A DNA stretch of 64,000 nt, from assembly GCA_021904315.1 (NCBI GenBank), contig CM038907.1, positions 22,017,223-22,081,222 of the forward strand, written 5' to 3'. A model generated the notes under the pieces. That model saw nothing but the letters and a program-made list of their open reading frames with translations. It searched no databases and was not told the DNA's origin. This document shows positions 47,401 to 59,395 of this stretch, piece by piece. The translations under genes and the position numbers were made by a program. Numbering within the stretch: the first letter of the stretch is position 1; each line of letters opens with the position of its first letter. Origin of the DNA: Sphagnum magellanicum. Lineage: Eukaryota > Streptophyta > Sphagnopsida > Sphagnales > Sphagnaceae.

Positions 47401-50400
47401 CTAATGTACTTCCAAATCCAAAATGGTTGTTAATGCCAACAATGTCCTAATGGAAGGGAATTTTGTGATAGGTACAAAAGTTTCATTGAAGTTGAGCCCT
47501 TTCATTTGAGAAAAGCCTTTTGCAATTAGTATAGCTTGGTATTTGTCGATGGTTTTGTTCGCTTTTCTATTAATGCGGAAAACCCATTTGCTCCCTATCA
47601 TTTTCCTTCCTTTAAGTAATTCAATAAGATCCCAAGTTTCATTTTTCATGAGTGTGCAATATTCTTCATCTACAACTTTCTTCCACTTGTCAGCATCTTA
47701 CTTTTCAATAACTTCTTCCCACATCAATGGTTCATCAATGGTTGTAGCATAGGCAAAATCAATTAATCATGACGGTGCTCTTAACATCTTCAAGGAGTTG
47801 TTGTCACTTTGGGGGTGGCAATGACCTTTTTGGGTGCCACAATAGATATTGGTAGTTCCAAAAAGAGTTGAGGAGATGAATTCACTTGTCCATCAAATGT
47901 TTTTGAAGATGGATCATTTTCAAAGACAACAATTAAATCGATGTTAGACTCCTCTTGAGGAGGAATGGTTTGTTTCACTCCTTCTAGTTCTTTCTAGGAC
48001 AAAGTCTTTTCATGTGAAGCGATGCCTACTTCTTCATTGAAGACCACATCATGATTAAAGATAAGCTTGGAGGTCTCCTTGTTGACTAGTTTATATGCTT
48101 TGGAATTCTAGTTTTAGCCCACAAAGATGCATCTTTTGTTTTTTGAATCCAATTTTGTTCTTGTCTAATTAAGTTTGTGAATGGAAGCATCACAATAAAA
48201 AACTCATAATTGCTTCACTGTGGGCTTTCTCCCATTCCAAAGTTCTTTAAGTGTTGTTTTTTCAATTGTTTTGTGGGGAGATTTGGCCTTCAAGTACATA
48301 GCAGTCATTAAAGCTTCTACCCTGTATCTTGGTTCCAAGTTATTTTTACAATTGTGTGATTCAATCGTTCGACCACTCCATTTTGTTAGGGTGTGTATGG
48401 CATTGATGTTTGATGTTGAATTCCATTTAATTAAAAAATGCTTGGAATTCTTGGGATCTGAACTCGCCTCCATTGTCATTTTTCAAGATCTTAATATTTT
48501 CTCTAATTTTTTTTCTTTGCAAATGTTTTGAATTTTTGAAATTTTGAAAAGCAAATTCCTTTGCTCTTCAAAATGTAAATGAAGGATTTGTGTGAGTAAT
48601 CATTTGTGAAAAATACAAAGTATCTTGCTCTACCAAAAGATGGAATCTTAGCTAGTTCCCAAACGTTGGTGTGAATTAACGCAAATAATTTCTTTACACA
48701 TGACCCTCTTTCTTTCAAGAGTAATTCCTTATGTTGCTTGCCTTGAACACACCCTTCACAAAACTTAAACTATGTTTCCTTGTCAATGTTAATGCCCTCC
48801 ATGAAGTTTTTTTTTAACATCTTCACATTTTTTACACCTAGATGCCCCAACCATTCATGCCATAGCTAGATATTTTGATTCCTTATAAACAATTAGCCCT
48901 TGGACTTTTTATGCCGACTTTGTCTCACACTTTAACCGATATATACCATTTTTTCTTAGACCAAGTCCAATTACTTTCTTTTGTTTATTCATGATCACAC
49001 TTTTGTTTTTTCCAAATTTAAAATGTTACCTAATGAAGTTGCATTTGTTATAGAAAAAAGGTTATTTGCCAATCCAAGGACATGTAAGACATTAATGATG
49101 ATAGCATCAACAATTCCATTTTTTCCCACTGATAGGGATACCTTTATAAAAAATTTCTACCAATAGTTTTTTAAACGAAATTATTTCCCATGTAGATTTT
49201 GATGGATGAAATTGATTCATAATTTTTTAACTAAATTCATTCACGAGATAGAAGTGCATATGCACCAAAATCTACGTACCACATTTTGAATCCACATGAA
49301 ATAGACAAAGAAGACACAAAGGCTTCCCCACTAGTAGCTTCATTTCATGCTTCAACTATATTATATTGTTCTCTTCTCTTTTTGGAATCAACTTTTTGTT
49401 TTTCACACTCCTTTGCCCAATGCCCAACTTCCTTACAATAGTTACAAATGTCTATTAACATTTTTCTACCAACTTTGGACTTTGATCCCTTTTGAACTAG
49501 CATGAATGTAGTTTTGACTAACGATTCAAAGGATTTAAACTTCTTTTTTTTCATCAACTCTTCATTTAATAACCTATTTGTTACGACCTCCCAAGTTTCT
49601 TGGGGTCAATGGACTCTAAGGACTCTAAAGAAGTGACAAGGAATTCATAGCTTTCAGGTAGACTCATTAAGAGGACCACGATTTTCACCTTAGGAGGAAT
49701 TGTTGCTCGAGTGGCATCTAGTTCCTTTGCCATAGCTCCCAACTTGTTCAAGTGTTGTTCCATTGTGTTAGTTGGATTCATTTGCAAGGTGAAAAATTTC
49801 CTTGTCAAAAAGAGCCGGGTAATTGCAAGTTAGGGTGGATCATTTTTTGTGTTTTTATGGACTTTCTACAAAGTGTATTTTTTTCAAATGCCACAAACAC
49901 ATTGTAAAATCATCAATTTGACAAAAATATTTATGGATTAAAATTGCCAATATCAAATGGAAGGAAAAAAATATGGATTGAAAAAATATCATGATAATGT
50001 TATGAAATTCCATTATAGAAGGGTGAAATTCAATAAACATACACCAATCATATAGTAATGGACTTTTAAAGTGGACATATGGACTATAATCTAGATTCTA
50101 TATTAACATTCAAATGCATTTTTTATTATGATTTCATCTCAATACTTTTTATAGGGACTCAATATATGATACATAATGGGGAAAAAATGGATTGAAAAAC
50201 ATTACAACAAAAACTTTTACCAAAAAATAATTAAGGACTTTATTTTCAAAACTTTATATCTTGGTCATTTTTTGTTGGATTGATATTTTTTTCCCCTTAA
50301 CATGTATATTAAAAAGTTGTTTAGATGGGTACCTTTTCCTATGGACTTTATTAGTTGATTAATCATCACATAGGGCCCACTCAACATTGGTTTTTAATTT

Positions 50401-50800
50401 TTTTTTTTCCATTTTAGTGTTAAAATATGGACCTTTGGGATTAGGACTCTTGGCGCTTTTGAGCCACCCTAACTTGCAACTACCTAGCTTATTAATGAAA
50501 CCTTTATCAACATACCGATTTTAAAGCACCTCCCAAATGCCCTTCACAGTAGTCTATTTTCTCATTGCAAACAACTAGCTCTCAAACAAACTTTGCACTA
50601 TGAGGTTAAGAGCTCGGTTCTTTCTCTTGGTGTAAGTTGATATTGTAACTACCTCGTGTTCACTTGGCTTTACGTCTTTCCCATCTACTAGCCTTCACGA
50701 CTCTCTAGCTTTCAACATAGTCTCCATTTTAAACTTCTAGAAAATAAAATCTTTCCGTGTGAATTTGTCTATGTACCTGAAATGTGGGCCCATAACCTGT
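47401..50800 (-). mobile_element. Ty1/copia retrotransposon relic
   Basis: Minus-strand order: gag (50800-50480 and 49822-49581; IDKFTRKDFIF, SLPESYEFLVTSLES), CCHC zinc knuckle (CNYCKEVGHWAKEC at about 49408-49450), protease-like remnant (about 49330-48980), integrase (about 48760-48204; FVFFTNDYSHKSFIYILKSK, WSGRTIES, YRVEALMTAMYL), then RT (47649-47401; TWDLIELLKGRKMIGSKWVF, DKYQAILIAKGFSQ, GLNFNETFVPITKF). Integrase before RT is the Ty1/copia order. The RT core and RNase H are missing, so the copy is 3'-truncated. Many stops are present, and gag is split by a 657-bp insertion. Confidence 0.88.
49823..50479. mobile_element. 657-bp MITE-like insertion splitting copia gag
   Basis: Perfect 16-bp terminal inverted repeats: TTGCAAGTTAGGGTGG at 49823-49838 and its exact complement at 50464-50479. 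Gag similarity stops at NKLG on the high-coordinate side and resumes at TRLFLTRKFFTLQM on the other. TA lies just outside on both sides one base beyond the repeats (49819-49822 and 50480-50482), compatible with a TA target duplication but not proof. The interior is AT-rich and non-coding. Confidence 0.8.
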
Positions 50801-52600
50801 GAAAAATCAAGTTCTTCCATTACACAATGTGATTGAAAACAATCAGTACAATAAACTTGAATAGAGAAAAGGAACTACATTGAAAAGTTAATAAACTTAG
50901 AACTATACTAAGATGGATTAGTGACTCAAACTAGTTCCTATAAAGTGATGGATCATGGACATCAAAGATAAACTAGTGAAAACCAGCAATATGCTTATAT
51001 GCACATGGAGGATTGTTCAGAGATAAGGTTAACAAATGCCGGTAGGTGGAAACAGTTGTTATGCAAAAAGGGTAATCCAGAGCAATCTATTAAAGTGCAC
51101 AAGGGTGTCTACCTAATGTGCTAGTAGAAATGTAACAAATTCAATCTAGTGCACATTCCACAGTTTCTGATTTACTACGACAGTGTGGAAATGAGCAAGA
51201 CTACTAAGATTAACTTAAGCGCTAGTTTGCCATTGCCATTCACTGCTCCCAATGAAGTAGCTTGACCACATGCTGCTTACAATGATGATCACATGCTGCT
51301 TACAATGATGACCACATGCTGCTTACAATGATGACCACATTTATGGCTGAATATTTGACCACACTTAGACTTGAAAAGTAATTGACAAGCCATTTCAACA
51401 ACCCATCTCATATATGAGTGAAAATTGCTCACAGTAATGATTTTTCACTCATTGCCAGAGGTTTGATTAATTATCCATGATTTGCATGAGCCAATAATAT
51501 CTCATTGCAAAGCTTTTGCACATAAGAAATCCTGTAACAATCCTTCAGGCAAACACCTTGCTAGTTAGGCCCTCTTATTAGTTTTCTGGGTTAGTATTTT
51601 TGGCAAATTGGTTCCCCTTTCGTCCACAGTATGTTCCCAAATCACAAGCAATTGACAATCTGCTATACAAAAGCCACAGTAGGGCAACACAATATCTTAC
51701 GCTTAGAGGTATGTAAAAAGTCTTTAGATACCTGAAAACATCAAATACAATGTCACTCAAAGCTACTACCAAGGGTAACAATGAGTAGGCAAAGAAATAT
51801 TTTGACACACCTTGCAACTGCCAAAACTACCACAGAGAGTGATTTACTCAGACTTAATGAAGTTAAGATGTCTATTTCAGAGTGAAACTACAACATGTGA
51901 CAGTTGCTCTACTTGAACTGCAGAATCTGCCCACAAATTCAATTCAAGCACAGCCAGTTTCAGGCTGTTACTCAAATATGGGACACAAAAAGATGGCGTG
52001 TATGAAGTCAAGCCTACAGTACTACTTCTGTTTATAGCAACCCATTGAAATCAGGTTTGTGCTGAGGGGTAATTCAGATTTTATACATGTGAGGCAGGTG
52101 CCTTGGCATCTAGAGTATTGCACATGGTCAATGTATGTCCAGCTGAATTCTTCCTCAGAGCTCATCAAAACCTGATGAGATAAAATCTCATAATTCTAAG
52201 ACTTCCAGAAGTACATACATGGAAGAGGATTAAGGCTCAGACATGATCACTGAGAGCTGCTGCACAGTACTCAAGTCAATTTGGAGAGGTGGAGTGTATT
52301 TGCATCACCTGAGTAAATATTATTGAGACTGGCATACCTGATCTGCATGTGATAGTACTATGAATCCTGCTGCTGCTGCTGTTGCAGCTCTCTTCCAGCT
52401 GCAGTGCCAAGGTGCAGGAGCTATAATATGGAATTTATATGTACCACAACAGAGTTCATTAACAGTGAGCTGAGTGCAATCCTTTTTTGTAACTTGCCAA
52501 AGTCAAGGTTGCTGCATGTCTTAGTACAGGTGGTGAAAGAGACACAGGTGAGATGATCAGCTGGTATATTGGAAGGTTGTAGCTGCTAGCTAGGTGGTTT
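50801..52600. other. Intergenic, 3' side of the WIP gene
   Basis: No conserved coding sequence is recognised. The 3' UTR of the WIP gene lies at the right end. A short tandem repeat is at 51264-51340. Confidence 0.45.
51264..51340. repeat. 23-bp tandem repeat, three copies plus a partial
   Basis: GACCACATGCTGCTTACAAT followed by GAT repeats three times (one copy has GATC) and then decays. Confidence 0.9.
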
Positions 52601-54531
52601 CTATCCTGAGACATCTGCATGATCAGCTGCATCATCTTCTGACATTACAGGGTCGTCCTCATCCTCGCAGGAGTGACCACCAGCAGCGCCACCAGCACAG
52701 CGTGCAGCATGGCCATGTCCGAAAGCTCTAATATGGTCTTTGAGGGAGCGTTTGTGTTTGAAGTCTGAACCACAAGTGCAGTACCACAGCTTTCCGCAGT
52801 TCTTCTCATGGGTTCGCCAATCCCCTCGAACAGCGAAAGTCTTACCACATTTGCGACACATGAAAGGTTTGATTCCGTGCTTCCGTTTGTAATGAGTTTG
52901 CAGCGTGCGGAAATCCTTGAGTGGCTTGGATCGAGGGTGCGAAATGTTGTTGCGGCATCCTTGTACACAACAGTAGCACGGAAGCCGAAGAATCGCTGTG
53001 GGTTGTGTGCCTCGCAGCGATTCTGGTCCTTTCCTGTACTGCGATCCATGACCCCACATATGCATCTGCAAATACGAAGGAGAAGAAGATTAGAGACCAT
53101 GTTCTCCGCAGCTCCGTAAGACGTCATGGACGATCACAAGAGTATATTCTCATGAATCCTCCATTCAAAGGATCCTGCAACGAGATAGCTGCTGTCTTGA
53201 TTACCCACCTGCAGGTTATTGTAACGGTTGAAAGTCTTGCTGCAAATATGACAGGAGAATTGCGTAGGCCCCACCAGAATCTGGGCCGATGTGGGAATCC
53301 AATACTGTGCTTCAAGCAGCAGGTGCTGTCCCACTCCCAGCTCCATAATCTTCTGAGAGCTGCTGTCGTTGGACTGATCATCAGTATCAACGTGGTTGCG
53401 GTCATAACCGCTGTGAGGAGAGGAACCTGCATCTTGCCTTCTTCTGCAGGCACCAGCTTCCATGCAGTAGTCATCGTAAGAGGCAGCTGGAGGCCCGATG
53501 TGCAGTGCCACTGTCACATCATTCACGTCAGAATATTTCTGACATGCATTACCAGAATCTCGTGTCGATGATAGAATTACGGTGGAAGTTGATCCGGCAT
53601 GATCCGCAGTCGAGCCGGATGACCTGTAGTACGGTTGCGGATCTCCTGCTGCGTGATTCGGTCCTTCATGATCATCTGCGGTTGGAGGACTGAGGCTTAG
53701 GAAAGGCAGCGGCCGCCGCCGAAGAGCAGCTGGTCGTCCATGAGAATCGGATGACACACTGCTGCATGATCGTTGGCTGCATTTATACAGCTTTTGTGCT
53801 TGCTGATAGAAGTGTTGATTCGGATGTCGTTGCACAGAACTGCTGCACTGCTGCGGCGGATCCTCTAGAGCATGAAACTGCTGCTCCACATGGGTATCAC
53901 GGAGGAATATTCTGGAGTCAAATTTCACACATGTGTGGCAAATTTTCTGACAAGACTCATGATGGGCACTGCATGATTGTTGTTCTATGACTTATTTGAA
54001 TTGCATGAGTCGAGCGAGCTGATCGCGGCATGCGGAGTGTTCAGTTGTTTGTTTTTCGGACACGGCCTCTTCGCAGATCCATCGGATTTGGTCTCTCCAC
54101 ACGCAGACATCCAAAAGAAAATCTACCAACAAGCTGCTAATTGAAGCTAGCAACAGATCAAAACATTTCAAGACAAAACATGGTAGGGTTTGAGGATCCA
54201 TCGGATATGATGTACGCACCGGCCTGGTGACATGAGAGGTACTCAGCTGCGACTCCGGCCTCGCAATGGATGTGTGAAAATTGGGGCTGCAGCTTCGACC
54301 GGTTGCAGTGCCGCTGTGCCACAAACTGATGTCAGTGAAATGGTCGATGGTGGAAACGGCAGCCGGCCATCGCGCCGCACTTGCATGATCAGTTGGTTGA
54401 AGCGCCAGCTGGTGCGGATTCCACCAATCGTGACATAAGGGTTCTACAGGATGCGCAATATGCGGTACAGAGTTCAGACACGGTGGCACAGCCACTGATG
54501 CGCCGGCCTGCTGATGGTTACTCCAGCTCAT
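52601..54531 (-). CDS. WIP-family C2H2 zinc-finger transcription factor, three exons
   Basis: Model: complement of join 52601-53065, 53209-53946, 54220-54531 (504 aa, in phase). WIP proteins (TT1, NTT relatives) are plant nuclear regulators of cell-fate patterning. The conserved C-terminal region runs from about residue 318: [18 protein letters not shown], finger 1 [21 protein letters not shown] (split by an intron), [17 protein letters not shown], finger 2 with [10 protein letters not shown] and [14 protein letters not shown], finger 3 [20 protein letters not shown], finger 4 [20 protein letters not shown]. The N-terminal half keeps [10 protein letters not shown] and [10 protein letters not shown], both typical of WIPs. 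Exons 2 and 3 are firm. The main open frame has no ATG near its 5' end, so an upstream exon is needed. The ATG at 54531 (MSWSNHQQ, later DWWNPHQL) with donor CCG|GTGCGT is my inference. Confidence 0.9.
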
Positions 54532-56094
54532 TGCCGCACCTGTCCGCCCGACGAAGTTGCTGATTTTTGACTGCACAACTTTCTCGTTTCTCACCAAATC
54601 CTTCAATGTACTTATCAGGAATAACGCCGCGGCGGCAGATACAAGACGCGGTTCGACCCAACCATCATATCGTTCCGCTTGCTGCAAGCGTACAGAAGGC
54701 TAGACATCAGCGGATTTACAGAGAGCTAAAGCCCCCGGCACAGTCCGGGAACACATCGACCCATCAAGCACACAATCCGAACTTAGATTGCATCTCCAAT
54801 CTCTTCAACACGGAAACCTGCAGGTATCGTCATGCCCCCGGCGACCCTAGTCGGTCGCATCAACTGCCTTCAAAAGACTCCACGTCCCTCCGGTATCTTT
54901 CCACCACGTCATCATCACGGACAAATCATTGAGCAGAGAGATACACGTAACGACATCAATCTCGCAAACATTGATCGCTCTAGCACTTCGCGCGCTAACT
55001 CGACGATCAACAATCTGATCTCGCAGTCGAGGGTTTCCACCAACTCTCGTCACTTCATCTTATCTTCTTCTTCTTCCACTTTCGTCTCAGTCCAAACTGG
55101 ACGCAACAGCCGACAAGAATAACCTGATCAGGAGAAGCGATGATACTGAAAGAAACCCAATCACACGTTAACGTCGGTGCTTTCGCCTTGCAACCGATCG
55201 CCGCTCTCCGATCCAGCCTTATGATCATCACCTCCCGATCCACTGCTAGTTACTAGCAACGGCATCGTCATGTCATCCATTCCCTAACCAACTGATCCAG
55301 CCGCAGGCACCAGCTCTGCACCAGTCACCCTCATCTCCAAACGCCTTTCATACAAGATCAATATTACACCATAGTCGTAGCTAGCATGTGGATGGCACCT
55401 ACAACAGCCGGAGCTGCAGTAAGCAAAAAAAAACGCATTCAAACCCACAGCCGCGATGGCAGAGCGGTGCGCAGTCTCTCTAGGGAAGACCGGCTGCTGC
55501 TGCTTTGGGTCGCGAAGAAAAAACTGGCCGCTTGAGCGATTCGAGAAAGCAACCAAACCAAGCTAGCAAACACAAAACAAAATAATAATAATAATTATTA
55601 TTATTAATACACAAAAGGGGAGGAGGTGTGCAAGGGACAACAGAAGATGGAGGGATATTCAAGGAAAACCCACATTTGCAAACATTTCTGATTAACAAAG
55701 ACAACAGGGCGATGGGGTTGGACCGCTACCTCTTCTCATTGACTCTATTCGAACCACTCTCATCTTATTATATTTTATGTCCAGTTCCACCACTCCTTGT
55801 CACTAGTAGTATGTATACCCACACCCCTCATCTCCAATAGTTTTTATTTTATCCGGTTTCCTCCCCCACCATGACACACCGTAATACCTTGGCAGGCTTG
55901 AGCACTAATTATATTATTGGTACAAATGTTTGAAATTTTCAAAGAAATACTTCTATTTCTTTTTTCCAAAGAATAAAATTCTGTCCATGAAAATTAGAGC
56001 GAATCTTGTGGCAACATTCAAGAATATTTTATTTCTCAAACATGGAATCTTCAAAATTAATTTAATTAATTGTTCAATAAACAGGTGTTGAAGA
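54532..56094. other. Upstream region of the WIP gene
   Basis: This is the presumed leader and promoter, GC-richer than average to about 55500, with a (CTT)n patch near 55061-55080 and a self-complementary (AAT)n(ATT)n run at 55581-55607. A TATA box could not be placed with confidence. Confidence 0.4.
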
Positions 56095-56565
56095 TGCCCC
56101 TGTGCTATGGTAGTTGTTCCAAACCTGGCCAAACTTTTAATAATAAACTGAGTGACTATAGTGTTGTAAAGCAGCTGCCCAACTATATTTTTAATAACAG
56201 TGTAACTGTACTGTATTTGTAAAAACCTGCTTGAACATGGTTGTTAATAAGAGTGATTAAATAGTGTTGTAGAGTCTAGACCTGCCAAGGTTTATTAATA
56301 ATAAGCGTGACTATAGTGTTGTGAACCTGCTGAACTTTCTTAATAAGAGTGTGATTATAGTGTTGTAAACCTGCAGCTGAACTTTATTTTAATAACAGTG
56401 ACTAATATAGCGTTGGAAACCTGCCTAACTTTTTATTAATAAGGGTGACTATTATAGTGTGCGTGACTATTACAGCGCTGTTAATCTACCGGAATGTGAA
56501 TTAGTAATTAAGAGTGATTAGGTTGCTGTAAACTTGCTGCAACTTTATTGACAACAGCGACAATC
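56095..56565. repeat. Degenerate tandem array, about eight units of 50-60 bp
   Basis: TTAATAAGAGTGACTATAG, then TGTTGTAAACCTGCTGAACT recurs with substitutions and indels (ACCTGC at about 56226, 56280, 56327, 56370, 56421). Individual copies are more diverged than in the other arrays. Confidence 0.8.
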
Positions 56566-59160
56566 TAGAGAAGCAGTGGGTGGACATACAAAAGATTGAG
56601 AGTCCATCTTTAAGTGAAGTCAGAATTTGAATTGCTAAACTTCAGCTCTCAAAAGGTGTAGGGTGTGGTGATCATGGATTTAGTGGTTTACATAGTAGGA
56701 TAGATATAGAACCAGTTTGCCTTCCAAAACAGATCACTAGAGGAACACTGGATTTTTCCAGATTTAACTTACTTAAATAAAATACACCACCATCTGTGGG
56801 CATGCAGCTAGTGGGGGGAGGGGGGAAGGAGGGGGGTATCAATCTCTCTCTTGTGGTCCCTGTGCAGCTTTCAGCATATCTGGGTGTCTTGGGAGTCAGG
56901 CTATGTGCATAGCAACTATGTGCAAACTATGTACATGCAACTATGTCCCCCTTTACCAAGACAACAATATTGCTAATTTCAATACATGTCTTTTGCAAAG
57001 TGCAAAGTATACCAGTAGTGATATGTACTTGGTAGACAGTAGACACATATTCTTCATGTCTGAGAAAAGATGTGACCTAAGGACTTACGCGATCAGTGAG
57101 CTATAAGAGTTGAGTTGCAGTATAAAATTGTCAGCTGCAGCCCTGAACCGAGTAAACCAGCCAAGACAGCGGAAAGTTGGGCTTATTTTAATCAAAAGTA
57201 GTGGTTATGGCATAGGCGCCACAATGCTCACCACAGAGTGCATTTATAACAATTCTTAATTGAACTTCACAACCCCAATCCATATGAAAAGCAAAAAAAC
57301 CTTGCGGAAAATCCTAAACCCTAAACTGCAATATATAGACTTTTTGGTCATGCAAGTGCAGCTGAAAACATTAGTAGTTCTACTTCACTAATCTTTGAAA
57401 TAATGGATTTCATTCTACCTATTTCCACATACCTTCTAGTAGTGCTTTGACCAATATCAGTATTTGTGTTGAGTAAGAAATTATTGTATTAGTTCCCGGA
57501 GTAGTATGGACTCTGGAGGCATTGCTCAACTTGCAAAATTGTTTATTTAGAAATCACTTGCCACAGCTACTTAATTTGGTACTCACAGCTACCAGTACCT
57601 AGCTCTTGTCATTTTAAAAAAACCCAAGAAATACAGGTTGCTATAATATTTGTGAACAAAATCGGAATGCGTGCCCCCACAGCAATTACAACAGTAAGTA
57701 CTTTGAATATGCAAATCTTTCTGTGCAAGAGTACAAATAACTGCACTATTATACTTAAGTAGTACCACACAGCGCCACACTATAAACATATTCATACCTA
57801 GTACCAAATCCTATGATTGGCAGCACAGCACAGGCTGTTTGGCTAATAGTAGAAAGACACAACGACCTTCGCATGCACGAGTTTTGTGTTTTGCTTCTTA
57901 GAATCTTGTCTCCAGAAGGAAAAAAGAAAACTACTTATACTCAAATAATGAGTAAGTACCTCTCTCTCTTTCAGTCATCTTCTCATGTGCCTTTCCTTTC
58001 TTTTTTCATTTTTTTTTGCTTTTGGAGCAAAAGAAGACAAGCTTCATGGCAGAAGAAAACCATCTTCTGTGCCTTTCAGGTCACTGGTTCTTCAGTTTTT
58101 TAACACTGTCTGTATCTGTTCTTTTTTGGTCAATACTATTATGATGTAGCCAATGTGGCGATGGCCCACAGGAAGATTTAGCCAGATTTGGCTACAAGCT
58201 AAATAAGAACGTAACATTTCTTGAAACACACTTCAATATTTTTGGCCACATACTTGAACCATGTATAAAATCTGTAGATTTTTCCTAAATTTCGATCAAA
58301 TTTTGGTTATTGAGAATCTTTTAAAGTACTCTGTTTAGCAGTTTATAATCTTTAACATGGCTTTTTGGCTATTATGTAGCCAGCCAAAAGAGACTGGGAC
58401 TCTGTATACAGGGTGGAGACAAGGGTTATAGTATTTAAAGTAGTGAAAAACATATAAACAAATATACAAGCTATGTTGAATAGAATTCTGCTAAGGTGTG
58501 AAAAAAATCCTATATGGCCAATGAGAAATGAGATTGTTAGAATGGGAGCCTTCAATTGGTTTGAAGAGTTCTCTGCAGTAACTTAGCAAATAAATGTTGT
58601 AATTGCCTATTAAGCTTGTGCTTTGGTGGGAAGAAAACAATTATGGCAAAATGAGATTGTTTGAATCGGTGCCTTGAATTGTTTTGAAGAGTTACTTATG
58701 GTGAGCTAGAACTTAATGTTGAATGTCTTTTGCATGTGGCCCATGCAAAAGGTCTATGCAATTTGCAAAGACATTTTAACACATGCTTCTGTGATTTTAC
58801 TGAGGGATGCAAAAGCCCTAACATTTCTGCGTGTTTCAGCAGCGGGGTAACCTCCTCCTCATACTAAAAGAAAGGTTTCTGGCACATTACTTGTGCGGTT
58901 TGTTTCCTTTCACACCAGCTCGCCAACCTTTGCATGGTTGACAAGTTCATGGTAAAATGAATGATTATTTTGTAGTTTTACAAAGAGTCTGGTGTGATTT
59001 TAGCTCTCAACCCTACCAAAAAACCCACCACCAGAAGGAGGCAGTGATGGCCAGCAAGGACTCTCTATAGGGAGGTTGCTCTTCCAGCTGATATTCCATG
59101 GGAACAGAAGATGGTTTTGCATTTTCATCCCAGCAAAATATTAGTTTAGCTTGCTATTCG
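56566..59160. other. Intergenic with a G-rich tract and an exon-like island
   Basis: At 56812-56838 there is a G-rich tract (GGGGGG, A, GGGGGG, AAGGA, GGGGGG) with G-quadruplex potential. At 58919-58951 a 33-nt block encodes LANLCMVDKFM between a good acceptor (TTTCACACCAG) and a donor (GTAAAAT). No other exon can be joined to it reliably. The rest is unrecognised. Confidence 0.35.
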
Positions 59161-59164
59161 TTTC

Positions 59165-59395
59165 AGATTTTATTAAAAAAAACAGTAGTAGTTTAGCTTG
59201 GTTGCATGTGAAGGTGTGCATCCACCAAGCAGCTGGCACAACCCCCCATATGCGACCCCATAGTTTCAAGCCGCGGTTGCTTGTGGTGCCATGCCAATGG
59301 GTTGTCTCAAAGAGCAAGGAAATAGGAAACAGAACCCCAGATTTGGACAAGTCTAGCGTTTTAACTATCTGAGTCTCACAAAGGATGTGTGTACA
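59165..59395 (-). mobile_element. Candidate tRNA-derived SINE
   Basis: On the minus strand a tRNA-like head (GACTCAGATAGTTAAAACGC, then TAGACTTG and GGGGTTCTG, resembling A-box and B-box regions) is followed by an unrelated body and a T-rich end (CTGTTTTTTTTAATAAAA). The boxes are mutated. No target duplication was established. Confidence 0.4.

Noticed and set aside
52645-53571. Other long frames over the WIP zinc-finger exons
   Set aside because: They are antisense or shifted shadows of the C2H2 coding sequence.
53992-54687. Full 231-codon frame upstream of the WIP exon as one coding exon starting at 54687
   Set aside because: The frame runs past a good donor at 54219. The upstream part has no WIP-like features, and the shorter ATG at 54531 with splicing gives a continuous protein.
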